Source of the DNA: Methanoregula sp.
GTDB taxonomy: Archaea; Halobacteriota; Methanomicrobia; Methanomicrobiales; Methanospirillaceae
Assembly (NCBI RefSeq): GCF_028679125.1
Contig: NZ_JAJRCG010000020.1
Coordinates: 1-50,555 of the forward strand
DNA length: 50,555 nucleotides
Direction of reading: 5' to 3'
The position numbers and the translations under genes are program-made. The notes under the pieces were generated by a model, which saw only the letters and a list, made by a program, of their open reading frames with translations, was not told the origin of the DNA and made no database searches. Shown one piece after another: positions 8,353-16,632 of the stretch. Every line of letters starts with the position of its first letter. Position 1 is the first letter of the stretch.

Positions 8353-8934
8353 TCAGGTTACCCGGCTCAGCGCGCCGGTCCCGAGATCATAATAGAGACC
8401 ATGGACCTCGACCTGTTTCTCCGCCACCGCTTTTTTGAGAAGCGGATAGGTATACAGGTGTTCGATCTGGAGGCGCACGTTCTCCTGCTCTATCTGGCGG
8501 TACCGCTCTTCCTTCTCCAGTACGGTCTCCGGCGTTTTTATCCTCGCATCCACACGTGTTTTGGCTTCGCGGGCATTGTTCAGCCAGAGCGGGATGTAGG
8601 AATCATTGGTCTCGTGATCCAACGCACGGATTGCGCCACAGTTCGAGTGCCCGCATATCACGACGTCGCTCACATGCATATGCATAACAGCGTATTCCAG
8701 GACGGTCGCAAAGTTCCAGTCATGAATCGGAACGATGTTGCCGATGTTCCGCTGGATGAAGAGTTCCCCCGCCCGGGCCTGCGTGATGTGCCCGGACTGG
8801 AGCCGGGAATCAGAACACGCGATCCAGAGCGTGGTCGGGTGCTGGCTCCCGGCCAGTTCCTTGTAATAGTCAATGTTCGGGGTGAAGTCGGTTTCCCGAA
8901 ACCTCAGGTTCCCTAGTAACAACTTATCGATCAT
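8353..8934 (-). CDS. Beta-class carbonic anhydrase
   Basis: 193-residue cytoplasmic zinc enzyme interconverting CO2 and bicarbonate. Cys40, Asp42 (ACSDSR), His96 and Cys99 (GHSNCGA) are the expected zinc site. The ATG at 8934 (MIDKLLLGNL) is chosen because GAGGTG lies about six bases upstream; an upstream in-frame ATG at 9006 would add 24 residues that do not look like this family. A helical, charged stretch near residues 130-150 (PETVLEKEERYRQIEQENV) is typical of the group. In a formate/CO2 methanogen it would supply CO2 for methanofuran-dependent reduction and balance formate oxidation; the link to the formate genes is inferred from content only. Confidence 0.93.
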   Translation of the reverse strand: MIDKLLLGNLRFRETDFTPNIDYYKELAGSQHPTTLWIACSDSRLQSGHITQARAGELFIQRNIGNIVPIHDWNFATVLEYAVMHMHVSDVVICGHSNCGAIRALDHETNDSYIPLWLNNAREAKTRVDARIKTPETVLEKEERYRQIEQENVRLQIEHLYTYPLLKKAVAEKQVEVHGLYYDLGTGALSRVT

Positions 8935-9169
8935 GTCACACACCTCTGACAGTGTTAAAAAACATATGCCGGTTTGTGCCAGCTTATGTATAATTGATAC
9001 TGGCAACGGTCATGAAAGAACCTTTCGGAATGATCCGACGCGATCTTCAGAAATCTCCCTTGACCCGGCATCAGGATTTATCTCCCAGCAGGAATAACAG
9101 CTAAGAACAACGGGCAGGAAACGACTCTCACCAGGGAATTCCGTATGCAAACGCCCGATTCGAGATAGC

Positions 9170-9817
9170 ATGCCAACAATTTCCGCGTCGGCGGCAACCG
9201 ATCGCTATAATGAGGATCTGACACTCCTGACACTCTACTCCCTTGCCGGGGAAGAGAGCAGCGGTTTTCCGGCGATCCGGCCCCGGTTTATCAAACAGAT
9301 CCGCCGGTATATCTTCTCGGAGCGCACGACAACGTCTGCCGGGCAGGTTGTGGAGGCGGTGGAAGTGCGCGAACTCACCACTGCCGAGATGGTGCGGGCC
9401 GAGAAAGAACTCTGGATCCACTACCACCAGCAGAAAGCAGACAGGACGCGTGACCGGCTCTTTGCGGTCTTCTCGGGCAAGCGTATCATCGGGGTTGCCC
9501 GCTGCTCCAGACACGAGGACGGGCTCGAAGTTGACGCGGTCTACGTCCTTGAGGAGTACCGTCTCAAGGGATTTGCCCGTTCGGTCATGATCCTCCTGAT
9601 AGAGGAATGCGGCAGGAACGAGACACTCTATATGCACTCAAAGACCGAACTGGTAGAGTTCTATGGCAGTCTGGGATTCCAGCGGATACCGGAATCAGCC
9701 CTGCCCAAAACAATCCGGGACAGGTTTGAGTTTTGTTTAGGCGATCTTGACGCGATCAGCGTCTGCCCGATGCGTCGGGAACCCGGGGCACAGAATCAAG
9801 CGGCCATTACTGCATGA
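9170..9817 (+). CDS. GNAT-family N-acetyltransferase 1
   Basis: 215 residues. The C-terminal half is a GNAT fold: IIGVARCSRHEDGLEVDAVYV forms the central strands, and YRLKGFARSVM is the acetyl-CoA pyrophosphate-binding loop, followed by FYGSLGFQRIPESALP near the end. The closest relative in the window is the GNAT at 16129-16632, which shares the RHxDGLEVD, FYGxxGFxxIPESALP and DLxxxxVxPM blocks. The first 70 residues are specific to this copy. The substrate is unknown; it may be a small molecule or a protein lysine. No strong ribosome-binding site is seen before the ATG at 9170, so the start is less certain than the fold. Confidence 0.85.
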   Translation: MPTISASAATDRYNEDLTLLTLYSLAGEESSGFPAIRPRFIKQIRRYIFSERTTTSAGQVVEAVEVRELTTAEMVRAEKELWIHYHQQKADRTRDRLFAVFSGKRIIGVARCSRHEDGLEVDAVYVLEEYRLKGFARSVMILLIEECGRNETLYMHSKTELVEFYGSLGFQRIPESALPKTIRDRFEFCLGDLDAISVCPMRREPGAQNQAAITA

Positions 9818-10133
9818 GAGCACAGTAATCAATTTTTATAATCAGTTTTCTTCTACGAAACAAATTCAGGGGATACCGGAAAGATAAGAAGTGTTTTTGT
9901 AAACGCCATTTTCGAATCCGATGATCTTCTGCGGGCATCACCAGTCTCTGATGAAGGCAGGGCGCATTGTATTACTACGATATTTGATTCGTTAAAAACA
10001 ACCTTTTCTTTTATAGCAATACGATGTCATCATATCAGGAGGATACAACACGCATAGGTGAGCATACCGGTATACCCGGGAAGAACAAAAAAGGGGATTA
10101 TCTCCAAAGCAAAATGAGGCTGGATGCGCGGCA
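9818..10133. other. Intergenic region, no gene seen
   Basis: 316 bases between convergent genes. It is A/T-rich, including TTTTTATAATCAG near 9833. I see no convincing gene, RNA or strong hairpin. Confidence 0.5.
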
Positions 10134-11135
10134 TTATTCCTGGACAATGAACTGTCCCCGGTTCTTTTCAGAGACATCTTCAATGGTTTCCATTGCCCCG
10201 GTGAGATTACCCGCAGTATCCCGGATGAGTGTGGCTGTGATGCGGAACCATCGGCCGCCGACCTTCCCCTCCGGGTAGAATTCCGTTACCTGGTATTTCC
10301 CTTCGACCGGCGTATGTACGCATTTCCCCCCCCAGCGGTTGTGGATCTCCTCAAGGTTTCCATCCACCAGCAGATCGACAAGACCGGGATGCGGGCAGGC
10401 ATAGAATACCTGCCAGTGATTGCTCGTCCCGACCATCTCTTCAGCCTTGATTCCGGTCATGATCTCCAGTGCGCGGTCCCAGTACACCACCTTATGATTG
10501 CGATTTATGAAGAACTGGGGTTCCTTTGGAATCTGGAAGAGGGTCTGGAGCAGCCGGTCGCGTTCAAGGGAGGCTTTCTGAGCAAGCATGCGCTCCGTGA
10601 TATCTTCGAGAATGAGGGTGATGCCGGGCAGGGTATTTTCCAGCACTGTTGGGATGAACCGGCTGTCAAAATAATACTCCGTTCCGTTCCGGAGGACATG
10701 GATCTCTTTCCTCCATGCAGGCCCGCCGTTCAGGAGTGCGGTGATCTCCTGTTCTTCTGATACGGAGACGAGAGGAGGGGAGAGGGAACTGAGACGTGCG
10801 TGCAGGATGCTCCCGAGCGGTGCGCCGGTGAACGTACAGAACGAGCCGCTTGCCTGAACGATACGCAGGTCATTGTCCAGCACGATGATCAGTTCCCGGG
10901 CATGGTTGAGGAGATTTCCCACCGGGACACGGGTTGAAAGCGTGTAGAGTTTTGCATTGCCCACCATGCGGAGCTCGAGCCGCCCGGATGCCGTAAGTAT
11001 ATCGAGGTACTTTGCCGCAGAATTACGGCTCATCGATGCTGCGGCAGCAATCTCCTTGATGCTCAGGCCAAACGGCTGATCCTTAAGGACATCCTGTATC
11101 CGTATAAATTCATCTGCCTGATGACTGGATGCCAC
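10134..11135 (-). CDS. HTH-PAS-PAS one-component regulator
   Basis: 333 residues. Residues 1-65 form a winged helix-turn-helix (LSIKEIAAAASMSRNSAAKYLDIL, then a wing ending LYTLSTR). Two PAS domains follow, at about 75-190 and 195-325, each ending with the typical D-I-T-E-R / D-V-S-E-K element. There is no kinase or receiver domain, so the sensor domains probably act directly on the DNA-binding domain. The GTG start at 11135 has AGGTGTGAT just upstream. The ribosome-binding site sits between the arms of an inverted repeat, which suggests self-regulation. Regulators of this layout are common in Methanomicrobiales; the signal and targets are not evident. Confidence 0.85.
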   Translation of the reverse strand: MASSHQADEFIRIQDVLKDQPFGLSIKEIAAAASMSRNSAAKYLDILTASGRLELRMVGNAKLYTLSTRVPVGNLLNHARELIIVLDNDLRIVQASGSFCTFTGAPLGSILHARLSSLSPPLVSVSEEQEITALLNGGPAWRKEIHVLRNGTEYYFDSRFIPTVLENTLPGITLILEDITERMLAQKASLERDRLLQTLFQIPKEPQFFINRNHKVVYWDRALEIMTGIKAEEMVGTSNHWQVFYACPHPGLVDLLVDGNLEEIHNRWGGKCVHTPVEGKYQVTEFYPEGKVGGRWFRITATLIRDTAGNLTGAMETIEDVSEKNRGQFIVQE

Positions 11136-11153
11136 GTAATCACACCTTTACGT
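11134..11153. promoter_or_regulatory. Inverted repeat spanning start codon and ribosome-binding site
   Basis: ACGTAA (11134-11139) and TTACGT (11148-11153) flank an 8-base spacer. On the minus strand the spacer is AGGTGTGA, the ribosome-binding site, and the GTG start lies in the second arm. It could be an operator for the regulator itself or an RNA hairpin presenting or hiding the site. Confidence 0.3.
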
Positions 11154-11450
11154 CAAAAATCAACGTTGTCCATGTTTATTGTTCTGATCGGATCCTCGTT
11201 TCCGGGGGTCGTGACCAGGGATAAGATATATGTAGATGACAGGTAAATTATGTGTGTGCATAGTGTTTGTGCACTAGCGCACAACATACCGGTCGGAAAT
11301 GGGGTCGGGTCCTGCAATCAATAATACGTGATATACACACCTCTGATTCATATCACCATACTCAGGATATCCGCCTCATTGTTTATCCAGTATATACCAG
11401 TTTTCTTTCTGTCGCAAGGATGCTTTCTTTTGGGATATTTGATCTTTCGA
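11154..11450. promoter_or_regulatory. Upstream region of the HTH-PAS regulator
   Basis: The minus-strand TATA-like ACATATATCT lies near 11225-11235, about 95 bases before the regulator start. The rest, up to the end of the next gene at 11451, shows no gene or strong structure. Confidence 0.35.
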
Positions 11451-12293
11451 TTATGATGCGAAGAGTTTTTGTGCAAAACCCTGCCCTGTGAGCAGGAGCG
11501 GACGATCCTTTAGTGATGCCGTCCATGCCGCGGCATACAGGAAGAGCAGGGCATTATCCAGAGATACCTCGTAACAGTCATTGCGTTTGTTTGCAGGAGG
11601 CAGGGATCTGGCAAGAACGTCGGAATCCTGCGAGGAAAATTCAATGAATTCTGCGGGTGATTCCGCGGACTCTTCCAGTAGCAGTCCCTGTTCCCGGATA
11701 ATCGAAAACGCGGTTGCAAGAACCGGAGACGGGGAGTTATTCCCCATCTCTGCCAGCGCTGCATCAGCCACATCTGCCGCCAGCCGGTAATCCCCCTGTG
11801 CGAACCGGGCAAATGCCACCGCTGCATAATGTCCAGATCCGGGACTGATATCATTTGCCTGCCTGCTGATGGTTTCGCAGTAGGTTTTAAGCGGCTCTTC
11901 AAGTGTTTTCTCCCGGGACAGACCGTACTCCGTTGCGGCACCAAACCTCATTTTCAGCCGGATGAGCAGGATCGTCAGGCTCACCGCATACAACAGTTCA
12001 AGGACAAAATTCACTGCAAAATCCGAAGGTGCAACAAAGAACAGAAACGAATAGATCGGGGTCGTCAGCGCCACAATATCCTTGCGGGGCCGGATCCATG
12101 CCAGGTACGCAAGGATAAACGAACTTATGATGCAACCTGCTGCAAAATACCGGACATCAATCGGGCTTTCCGGGCCGGAAAACAGCATGGCAAGGAGGAC
12201 ACCACCTAAAGAGAGGACCGGGACTGCCAGTTCCAGAGGGTGGAGGAAAGTATCCGGTTTCTGGAGGATACAAGGTGAATTTTTATCGGACAT
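11451..12293 (-). CDS. Hypothetical membrane protein
   Basis: 280 residues, not recognised. The first 125 residues contain four probable membrane helices (about 22-39 LAVPVLSLGGVLLAML, 48-66, 74-90, 97-113). The rest is soluble and largely alpha-helical, with alternating Ala-rich segments (YAAVAFARFAQGDYRLAADVADAALAEM) that look like a TPR-type hairpin. This would be a membrane-anchored protein with a cytoplasmic helical-repeat domain, possibly for protein interaction. No neighbour points to a function. Confidence 0.7.
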   Translation of the reverse strand: MSDKNSPCILQKPDTFLHPLELAVPVLSLGGVLLAMLFSGPESPIDVRYFAAGCIISSFILAYLAWIRPRKDIVALTTPIYSFLFFVAPSDFAVNFVLELLYAVSLTILLIRLKMRFGAATEYGLSREKTLEEPLKTYCETISRQANDISPGSGHYAAVAFARFAQGDYRLAADVADAALAEMGNNSPSPVLATAFSIIREQGLLLEESAESPAEFIEFSSQDSDVLARSLPPANKRNDCYEVSLDNALLFLYAAAWTASLKDRPLLLTGQGFAQKLFAS

Positions 12294-12371
12294 GGGAATC
12301 AGCTCTCATTTCATCTGGTATTGCATCCATTAAAGAACCCCATTGAAAAATCCCTGAACGATTGACGGTCA

Positions 12372-12881
12372 TCAGTTTCCGGATTTTTTTATTTTACGGA
12401 TAGATACACAGTTAATAACCGGATCGCCGACAACAATATATCTGCGGATTACCTGGCCGAGCACCTCGACAACATCGTTCACTTTCACGTCCTCATCGGG
12501 ACTCGTGAACATCTTGACCGAGATCGCACCGGACCGGTCAGCAACCAGGTACTGGGGTCTGTTCAGAATCTGAAAATGTACCCGTTCAACAACCCCCTCA
12601 ATCCGTACCGGTTTCCCAATCATATTCTCGTTGATAAGTTTTACCCGTACGGTCTTTGCTTCTTCTTCGTACTGGGGTGCAATATCCGCATACTGGCTCC
12701 GACTCATATAATTGAGTGCAATGGGGATGACAAGGAGCATGAACAGGCAGGGGATCAGCCATATGAGCTGTGATCTTACATCAGGGCTGTTAACCGACGC
12801 AGCAAGTAAAAAAACCGTAAAAATCACAAACACCGCAATCGAGATAATTGAGGGTTTCACTTCGACATTACCGATCTTCAT
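12372..12881 (-). CDS. Membrane-anchored OB-fold-like protein
   Basis: 169 residues from the ATG at 12881 (MKIGNVEVKPS). Two adjacent membrane helices are at about 14-33 and 43-61. The remainder is a small beta-rich domain (VRIEGVVERVHFQI..., YLVADRSGAISVKMF..., VNDVVEVLGQVIRRYIVVGDPVINCVSI) resembling an OB fold of the single-strand-binding or NfeD-like type. A minus-strand TATA-like GAATATATG lies near 12930-12938, giving a leader of about 25 bases without a clear ribosome-binding site. A longer frame reaching 13064 would add an unlikely N-terminus. Function unknown. Confidence 0.7.
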   Translation of the reverse strand: MKIGNVEVKPSIISIAVFVIFTVFLLAASVNSPDVRSQLIWLIPCLFMLLVIPIALNYMSRSQYADIAPQYEEEAKTVRVKLINENMIGKPVRIEGVVERVHFQILNRPQYLVADRSGAISVKMFTSPDEDVKVNDVVEVLGQVIRRYIVVGDPVINCVSIRKIKKSGN

Positions 12882-13002
12882 TGAAATGATAGTTTGCCGT
12901 TGATCTACTTCAGTGCTGCGATTTTTTCCGGCATATATTCCAGGCTGTAAAAAGGAATGCGATATGAACAATATATAAAAAACATTCCGACAGGTACGGT
13001 GG

Positions 13003-13077
13003 AGACATCCCATAGTCCAGGACATAAGGGCGATGAGACTATTTGCAGGAGTGCTGATTCGCAACTCCTGCTCTTTT
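13003..13077 (+). ncRNA. Possible small RNA with own promoter and terminator
   Basis: A clean plus-strand TATA box, TATATAAAA at 12972-12980, has no plus-strand gene after it. About 65 bases beyond the predicted start is a hairpin, GCAGGAGTGC (13045-13054), loop TGATTC, GCAACTCCTGC (13061-13071), followed by TCTTTT. Promoter, about 75 bases of sequence and a terminator-like end together suggest an independent RNA between the convergently placed ends of the neighbours. This is structural inference only. Confidence 0.3.
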
Positions 13078-13142
13078 GCAATTACGGAAACGTTGAGATT
13101 GATCTCACCGTTTATACTAAAAAAAATAGTTTGGGTGAAACA

Positions 13143-14021
13143 TTACTTCAGTGCTGCAATCTCTTTCCGGAATGCAACCCAGTAGAATACACCGACGAAG
13201 AGAAGACCCCCGACGATATTTCCAAGAGTGACCGGTATGAGGTTTGCAGTCCACATGGTAACCCAGTTGACACTGGCAACGATCTTGGTCGGATCAGTGA
13301 CGAATCCCTGCGTGAAGATACCAGCGGGGATAAAGTACATGTTGGCGACACAGTGTTCGAATCCGCTGGAAACGAAGGCCATGATCGGGAACCAGATACC
13401 AAAGAACTTGCCTACTGCATCATCTGCACAGATACCGAGCAGGATAGCGAGGTTGACAAGCCAGTTGCAGGCAATACCCTTCAGGAACGCAGAATAGAAT
13501 CCCATCAGGCCGACATACCCGGTCTTTGCGCCGGCTATGGCAATCGCCCGCGAGCCGAATGCACTCACGGTTCCTACGCCAGCTGCGTCGAATGAGACAA
13601 ACGGACCGTATGCCATGATGTAGGCAAATACGACGGATCCAATCAGGTTGCCGATATACACGAAGATCCACAGATTGGCGACCTGCGCCCAGCTGACCTT
13701 GTGGATGAACGCTGCCATCGGGGCGAGCATTGCGTCACCAGTGAAGAGCTCAGCACCCGTAAGGACGGTGATGATAAGCCCAACCGGGAAGACCGCTCCC
13801 AGAATTAACTGGGAGAAACCTGCACTTGCGGTTCCATACCGCAGGGCAGCATCGGTTGCCATAATACCTGTTGAACAGACCGTTGCAAGAGCCGCACCCA
13901 TGGCGATATATGCTCCAGACATGAATCCACGGAGGACCATGTTCCAAGCGGGCAGGCCGACTTTGTACTTACCGGCATCTCCTGCTTTTGCAGTAATTGC
14001 TACCGGTGGATGAAACACCAT
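13143..14021 (-). CDS. fdhC: Formate channel of the FNT family
   Basis: 292-residue integral membrane protein of the formate/nitrite transporter family, importing formate for formate dehydrogenase. Six membrane helices are evident, with family motifs GFMSGAYIAMGAALAT in helix 1, GAVFPVGLIITVLTGAELFTGD in helix 2, KGIACNWLVNLAI (about residue 177) and GFEHCVANMYFIPAG (about residue 215). The ATG at 14021 has GAGGTG upstream. In many methanogens fdhC is beside fdhAB; here it is about 6.5 kb away with its own promoter. An oligo-T run on the minus strand (13118-13125) just after the stop is a likely terminator. Confidence 0.95.
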   Translation of the reverse strand: MVFHPPVAITAKAGDAGKYKVGLPAWNMVLRGFMSGAYIAMGAALATVCSTGIMATDAALRYGTASAGFSQLILGAVFPVGLIITVLTGAELFTGDAMLAPMAAFIHKVSWAQVANLWIFVYIGNLIGSVVFAYIMAYGPFVSFDAAGVGTVSAFGSRAIAIAGAKTGYVGLMGFYSAFLKGIACNWLVNLAILLGICADDAVGKFFGIWFPIMAFVSSGFEHCVANMYFIPAGIFTQGFVTDPTKIVASVNWVTMWTANLIPVTLGNIVGGLLFVGVFYWVAFRKEIAALK

Positions 14022-14045
14022 TTTTTACACACCTCAGAATCAATC

Positions 14046-14083
14046 ACCTATACGAACAGATTTTTACTTGGATCTGTATAGGT
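14046..14083 (-). promoter_or_regulatory. Inverted repeat in the fdhC leader
   Basis: ACCTATA (14046-14052) and TATAGGT (14077-14083) are perfect inverted 7-mers, with a further CAGAT/ATCTG pair inside. A/T-rich ATTATTAATAA on the minus strand near 14104-14116 may be the TATA box, putting the transcript start next to this repeat. It could be an operator or a 5-prime-end hairpin. Confidence 0.35.
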
Positions 14084-14471
14084 CGATCAGATTCTCTTGT
14101 ATGTTGTTATTAATAATTTTCGAATTGTTCGCCGGGTGGGACGAATTTTAGGGTGAATTACTGACGTTTGGGGTATCTGTCGTGAACCCGGCGCCATTAA
14201 CATCCTATTATGTTCAGATATTTTAGTTAACGACGTGAAATCAGCATGCGAGCGGGAAGACACGGCTATGAAAAATATCCACCCGGAACAGATCGTTTTT
14301 CCTGACGCGCAGGGAAAGAAGAACTCCCGTCTTCCGGCGAACGAAAGGGACTATCCAGATCAGGAAAATCCTTTGCCGGCACCAGATCCTGGAAAACAGA
14401 AAGTGTGTCAATTCCACAATCTTCAAGCGTGAAAAAAGGAATAGTATCGTACTGATTTTCCGGACCGTCCT
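14084..14471. other. Intergenic region between fdhC and the deacetylase-like gene
   Basis: 388 bases holding the fdhC promoter on the left. A 65-codon plus-strand frame with GTG start at 14235-14432 overlaps an equally long minus-strand frame; neither shows recognisable protein features and I do not call either a gene. GATATTTTAG near 14217 could be a promoter element for the downstream gene. Confidence 0.4.
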
Positions 14472-15515
14472 ATGAAGTCTTCAGCGATAACCGGGGATAT
14501 ATTTGCCAACCATGACTGCAAGGGTCATAAGGAGTGTCATGACCGGCTGGTCTCCATTCTTTCCCACCTCCCGGAAAACCTGAAGATTCATACACCCACA
14601 CCCGCTTCGTTCGAAGACCTCCAGCGCGTCCATGTCCCGGGGTATCTCACGTGGCTTGAGCGACAGTGCGTGAAACACATGGACTTCTGCATGCTCGACG
14701 AGTATGTTTATACTGGCGGGTATCTGGAGAATAACCAGATTGTACAGGGTTTCCTTGATCCAAATACCTACATCAATCCCTGTTCCTATGAAGTGGCAAC
14801 CTATGCCGCAGGGTCGGCTATAGAGGCAGTAAACCACTCTATTGATGGCGAATGCTGTTTTGCCCTGGCAAGGCCGCCGGGTCATCACGCCGAAGCAGAC
14901 CGCGCCATGGGCTTCTGTCTCCTGAACAATGCCGCTGTTGCAGCAGCGCACGCCCTGACGAATGTCGATCGCGTTGCCATCATTGACTGGGACACCCACC
15001 ACGGTAACGGTACGCAGAGTATCTTTTACCCCAGCAACCGGGTACTCTACTGCTCGACGCACGAGAAAGATGCATTCCCCCACACCGGATTGATCGATGA
15101 GACCGGGTCACATGACGGAAAAGGTTACACGATAAACGCCCCGCTTCCTCATAACTCGGGCATTGCCGATTATTACCCGGTTTTTACCGAGATTTTCCTG
15201 CCGGCCCTTGAACGGTTCAAACCGGATCTGGTCATCGTCTCCGCAGGGCAGGACATGCTTTCAGATGACCCGGTCGGGAGCATGCAGCTGATTCCTGCGG
15301 ATGTCTGTCTGCTGACAGCACTCGTCCGGGATGCCCCGTGGAACTCTCTCGCATTCGTCCTTGAAGGGGGATACGGGCCCTCTCAGCCGGAGGCCATACG
15401 CGGGATATTCGACACGCTGGGTAAATCCACACCGGCAAATGTCCCTCAGGGTACCCCCAGTAAAACAACAATGGAAACCATACGAATAATGAAAAAACTG
15501 CACCGGCTTTCTTGA
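14472..15515 (+). CDS. Histone deacetylase / AcuC-family hydrolase
   Basis: 347-residue zinc amidohydrolase of the class II deacetylase superfamily, which includes acetoin-utilisation protein AcuC and acetylpolyamine amidohydrolases. RPPGHHAEADRAMGFCLLNN (from about residue 132) holds the paired catalytic histidines. DWDTHHGNGTQ (about 171) and SAGQDMLSDDP (about 256) supply the Asp, His and Asp zinc ligands. LEGGYG near the C-terminus carries the catalytic Tyr. The usual GFD of the third ligand loop is GQD. The substrate could be an acetylated protein or a small acetyl amide; acetyl-CoA synthetase elsewhere in the window is a possible target, by analogy with bacterial AcuC, but that is inference. 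Confidence 0.88.
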   Translation: MKSSAITGDIFANHDCKGHKECHDRLVSILSHLPENLKIHTPTPASFEDLQRVHVPGYLTWLERQCVKHMDFCMLDEYVYTGGYLENNQIVQGFLDPNTYINPCSYEVATYAAGSAIEAVNHSIDGECCFALARPPGHHAEADRAMGFCLLNNAAVAAAHALTNVDRVAIIDWDTHHGNGTQSIFYPSNRVLYCSTHEKDAFPHTGLIDETGSHDGKGYTINAPLPHNSGIADYYPVFTEIFLPALERFKPDLVIVSAGQDMLSDDPVGSMQLIPADVCLLTALVRDAPWNSLAFVLEGGYGPSQPEAIRGIFDTLGKSTPANVPQGTPSKTTMETIRIMKKLHRLS

Positions 15516-15616
15516 TCATCGCAGCTCGTATCCGATTTATTGGAATCTTAACAGCAGTAAAAAACTCCGGGACTGAAACCGTTAAAAAGAATAACCGCAC
15601 GTGACTATTCTTCAGT

Positions 15617-16069
15617 ATGGACCGGAAGATTCAGATCCTGCTGGTGTCAGGAATAATCATTACGCTGATCGTTTTTCTCATCAATGTCTATGCAGCAGGC
15701 GTTGTCTTCATCCTCTTCGCTGCGTTGGTCATGTCACTTTTCATCATGCAGGACAGCACGACCCTGTCGGATGTTGTTGCGGAACTCAAAGAGGATGCGA
15801 AAGGGATCATGATCAGGAATAACGGTAATGCCGATGCTGTCAAGATACATGTTGCGCTTGTCCCGGCAAATATTGAGTTCAATATTGCAGTCCTTGCACC
15901 GGACCAGATCAACGAATACCCGCTGGAAAAAATGATCACTGAGGTCAGGGCGGTTATAACCTTTGAGAACGTGATGGGGGATAAATTTTCCCGTACATAT
16001 AACCTGTCTGCCTGCGGCAACCAGTACGATCCCTTAAAACCCATGATCCCCCTCTTCAAGTGGAAATAA
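15617..16069 (+). CDS. Small membrane protein, hypothetical
   Basis: 150 residues, not recognised. Two consecutive membrane helices (about 6-24 and 27-45) are followed by a soluble domain of about 100 residues with beta-strand character (GIMIRNNGNADAVKIHVALV, IEFNIAVL, VRAVITFENVMGDKFSRTYNL). This layout resembles a membrane-anchored immunoglobulin-like or CARDB-like domain facing out or in. The ATG at 15617 comes directly after the deacetylase gene, about 100 bases downstream; the two may be co-transcribed. Confidence 0.7.
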   Translation: MDRKIQILLVSGIIITLIVFLINVYAAGVVFILFAALVMSLFIMQDSTTLSDVVAELKEDAKGIMIRNNGNADAVKIHVALVPANIEFNIAVLAPDQINEYPLEKMITEVRAVITFENVMGDKFSRTYNLSACGNQYDPLKPMIPLFKWK

Positions 16070-16128
16070 CCGGGGATTCAAAAAAGGTTCCTGGGTTCAT
16101 AAACACTTATTCCCCTATTTTCCAACGA

Positions 16129-16632
16129 TTATAAACCGGCCTTCCGGCACATCGGCTGGACGTCAGCACCTTCGAGATTTCCTGTTGCCCAGGTATACCG
16201 TTCGCGGATATCAGGGGGAAGCGCACTTTCCGGGATTGGCTTAAACCCAAACTGGCCGTAGAACCCGGTAAGATGCCGGACCGCATACATGTACAGATCG
16301 TCATTGTGGCAGGCCTCCACAAGCGCATCCATTACCCTACGGGAATATCCCTTTTTCCGGAAGTTTTCCGGTGTAAACACTCCATCCACTTCGAGTCCGT
16401 CACGGTGGCGCCTGCATCGGGCAAGGGAGACAATGACCCCTGATGAAAATGCTGCAAAGATCCGGTCAGTTTTGGGATCTCCCGTTGTGTTGTGATAATC
16501 AAGCCAGACGTTATCAGCGAGGGAGAATTCAGAAACCCTAAGTTCGCGGATACCGGACACGGCATCTCCCGATGAGCCGGGGGTGGTGACTATGAGAGGC
16601 GGGGTCTTCGGAGCCGGATTATTACCATTCAC
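16129..16632 (-). CDS. GNAT-family N-acetyltransferase 2, last gene of the chemosensory cluster
   Basis: 167 residues. After about 30 low-complexity residues comes the GNAT fold: VIVSLARCRRHRDGLEVDGVFT, the acetyl-CoA loop FRKKGYSRRVMDAL and the end block FYGQFGFKPIPESALPPDIRERY. It is a paralogue of the GNAT at 9170-9817. Its ATG overlaps the stop of the upstream kinase-like gene (ATGA), which implies translation coupling. It is therefore the natural last gene of the cluster 16129-25457. Whether it is an output enzyme that acetylates a protein or small molecule under control of the signalling proteins is inference. Confidence 0.85.
   Translation of the reverse strand: MNGNNPAPKTPPLIVTTPGSSGDAVSGIRELRVSEFSLADNVWLDYHNTTGDPKTDRIFAAFSSGVIVSLARCRRHRDGLEVDGVFTPENFRKKGYSRRVMDALVEACHNDDLYMYAVRHLTGFYGQFGFKPIPESALPPDIRERYTWATGNLEGADVQPMCRKAGL

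Noticed and set aside
14235..14432. 65-codon plus-strand frame before the deacetylase-like gene
   Set aside because: An equally long frame lies on the minus strand; neither shows protein-like features.
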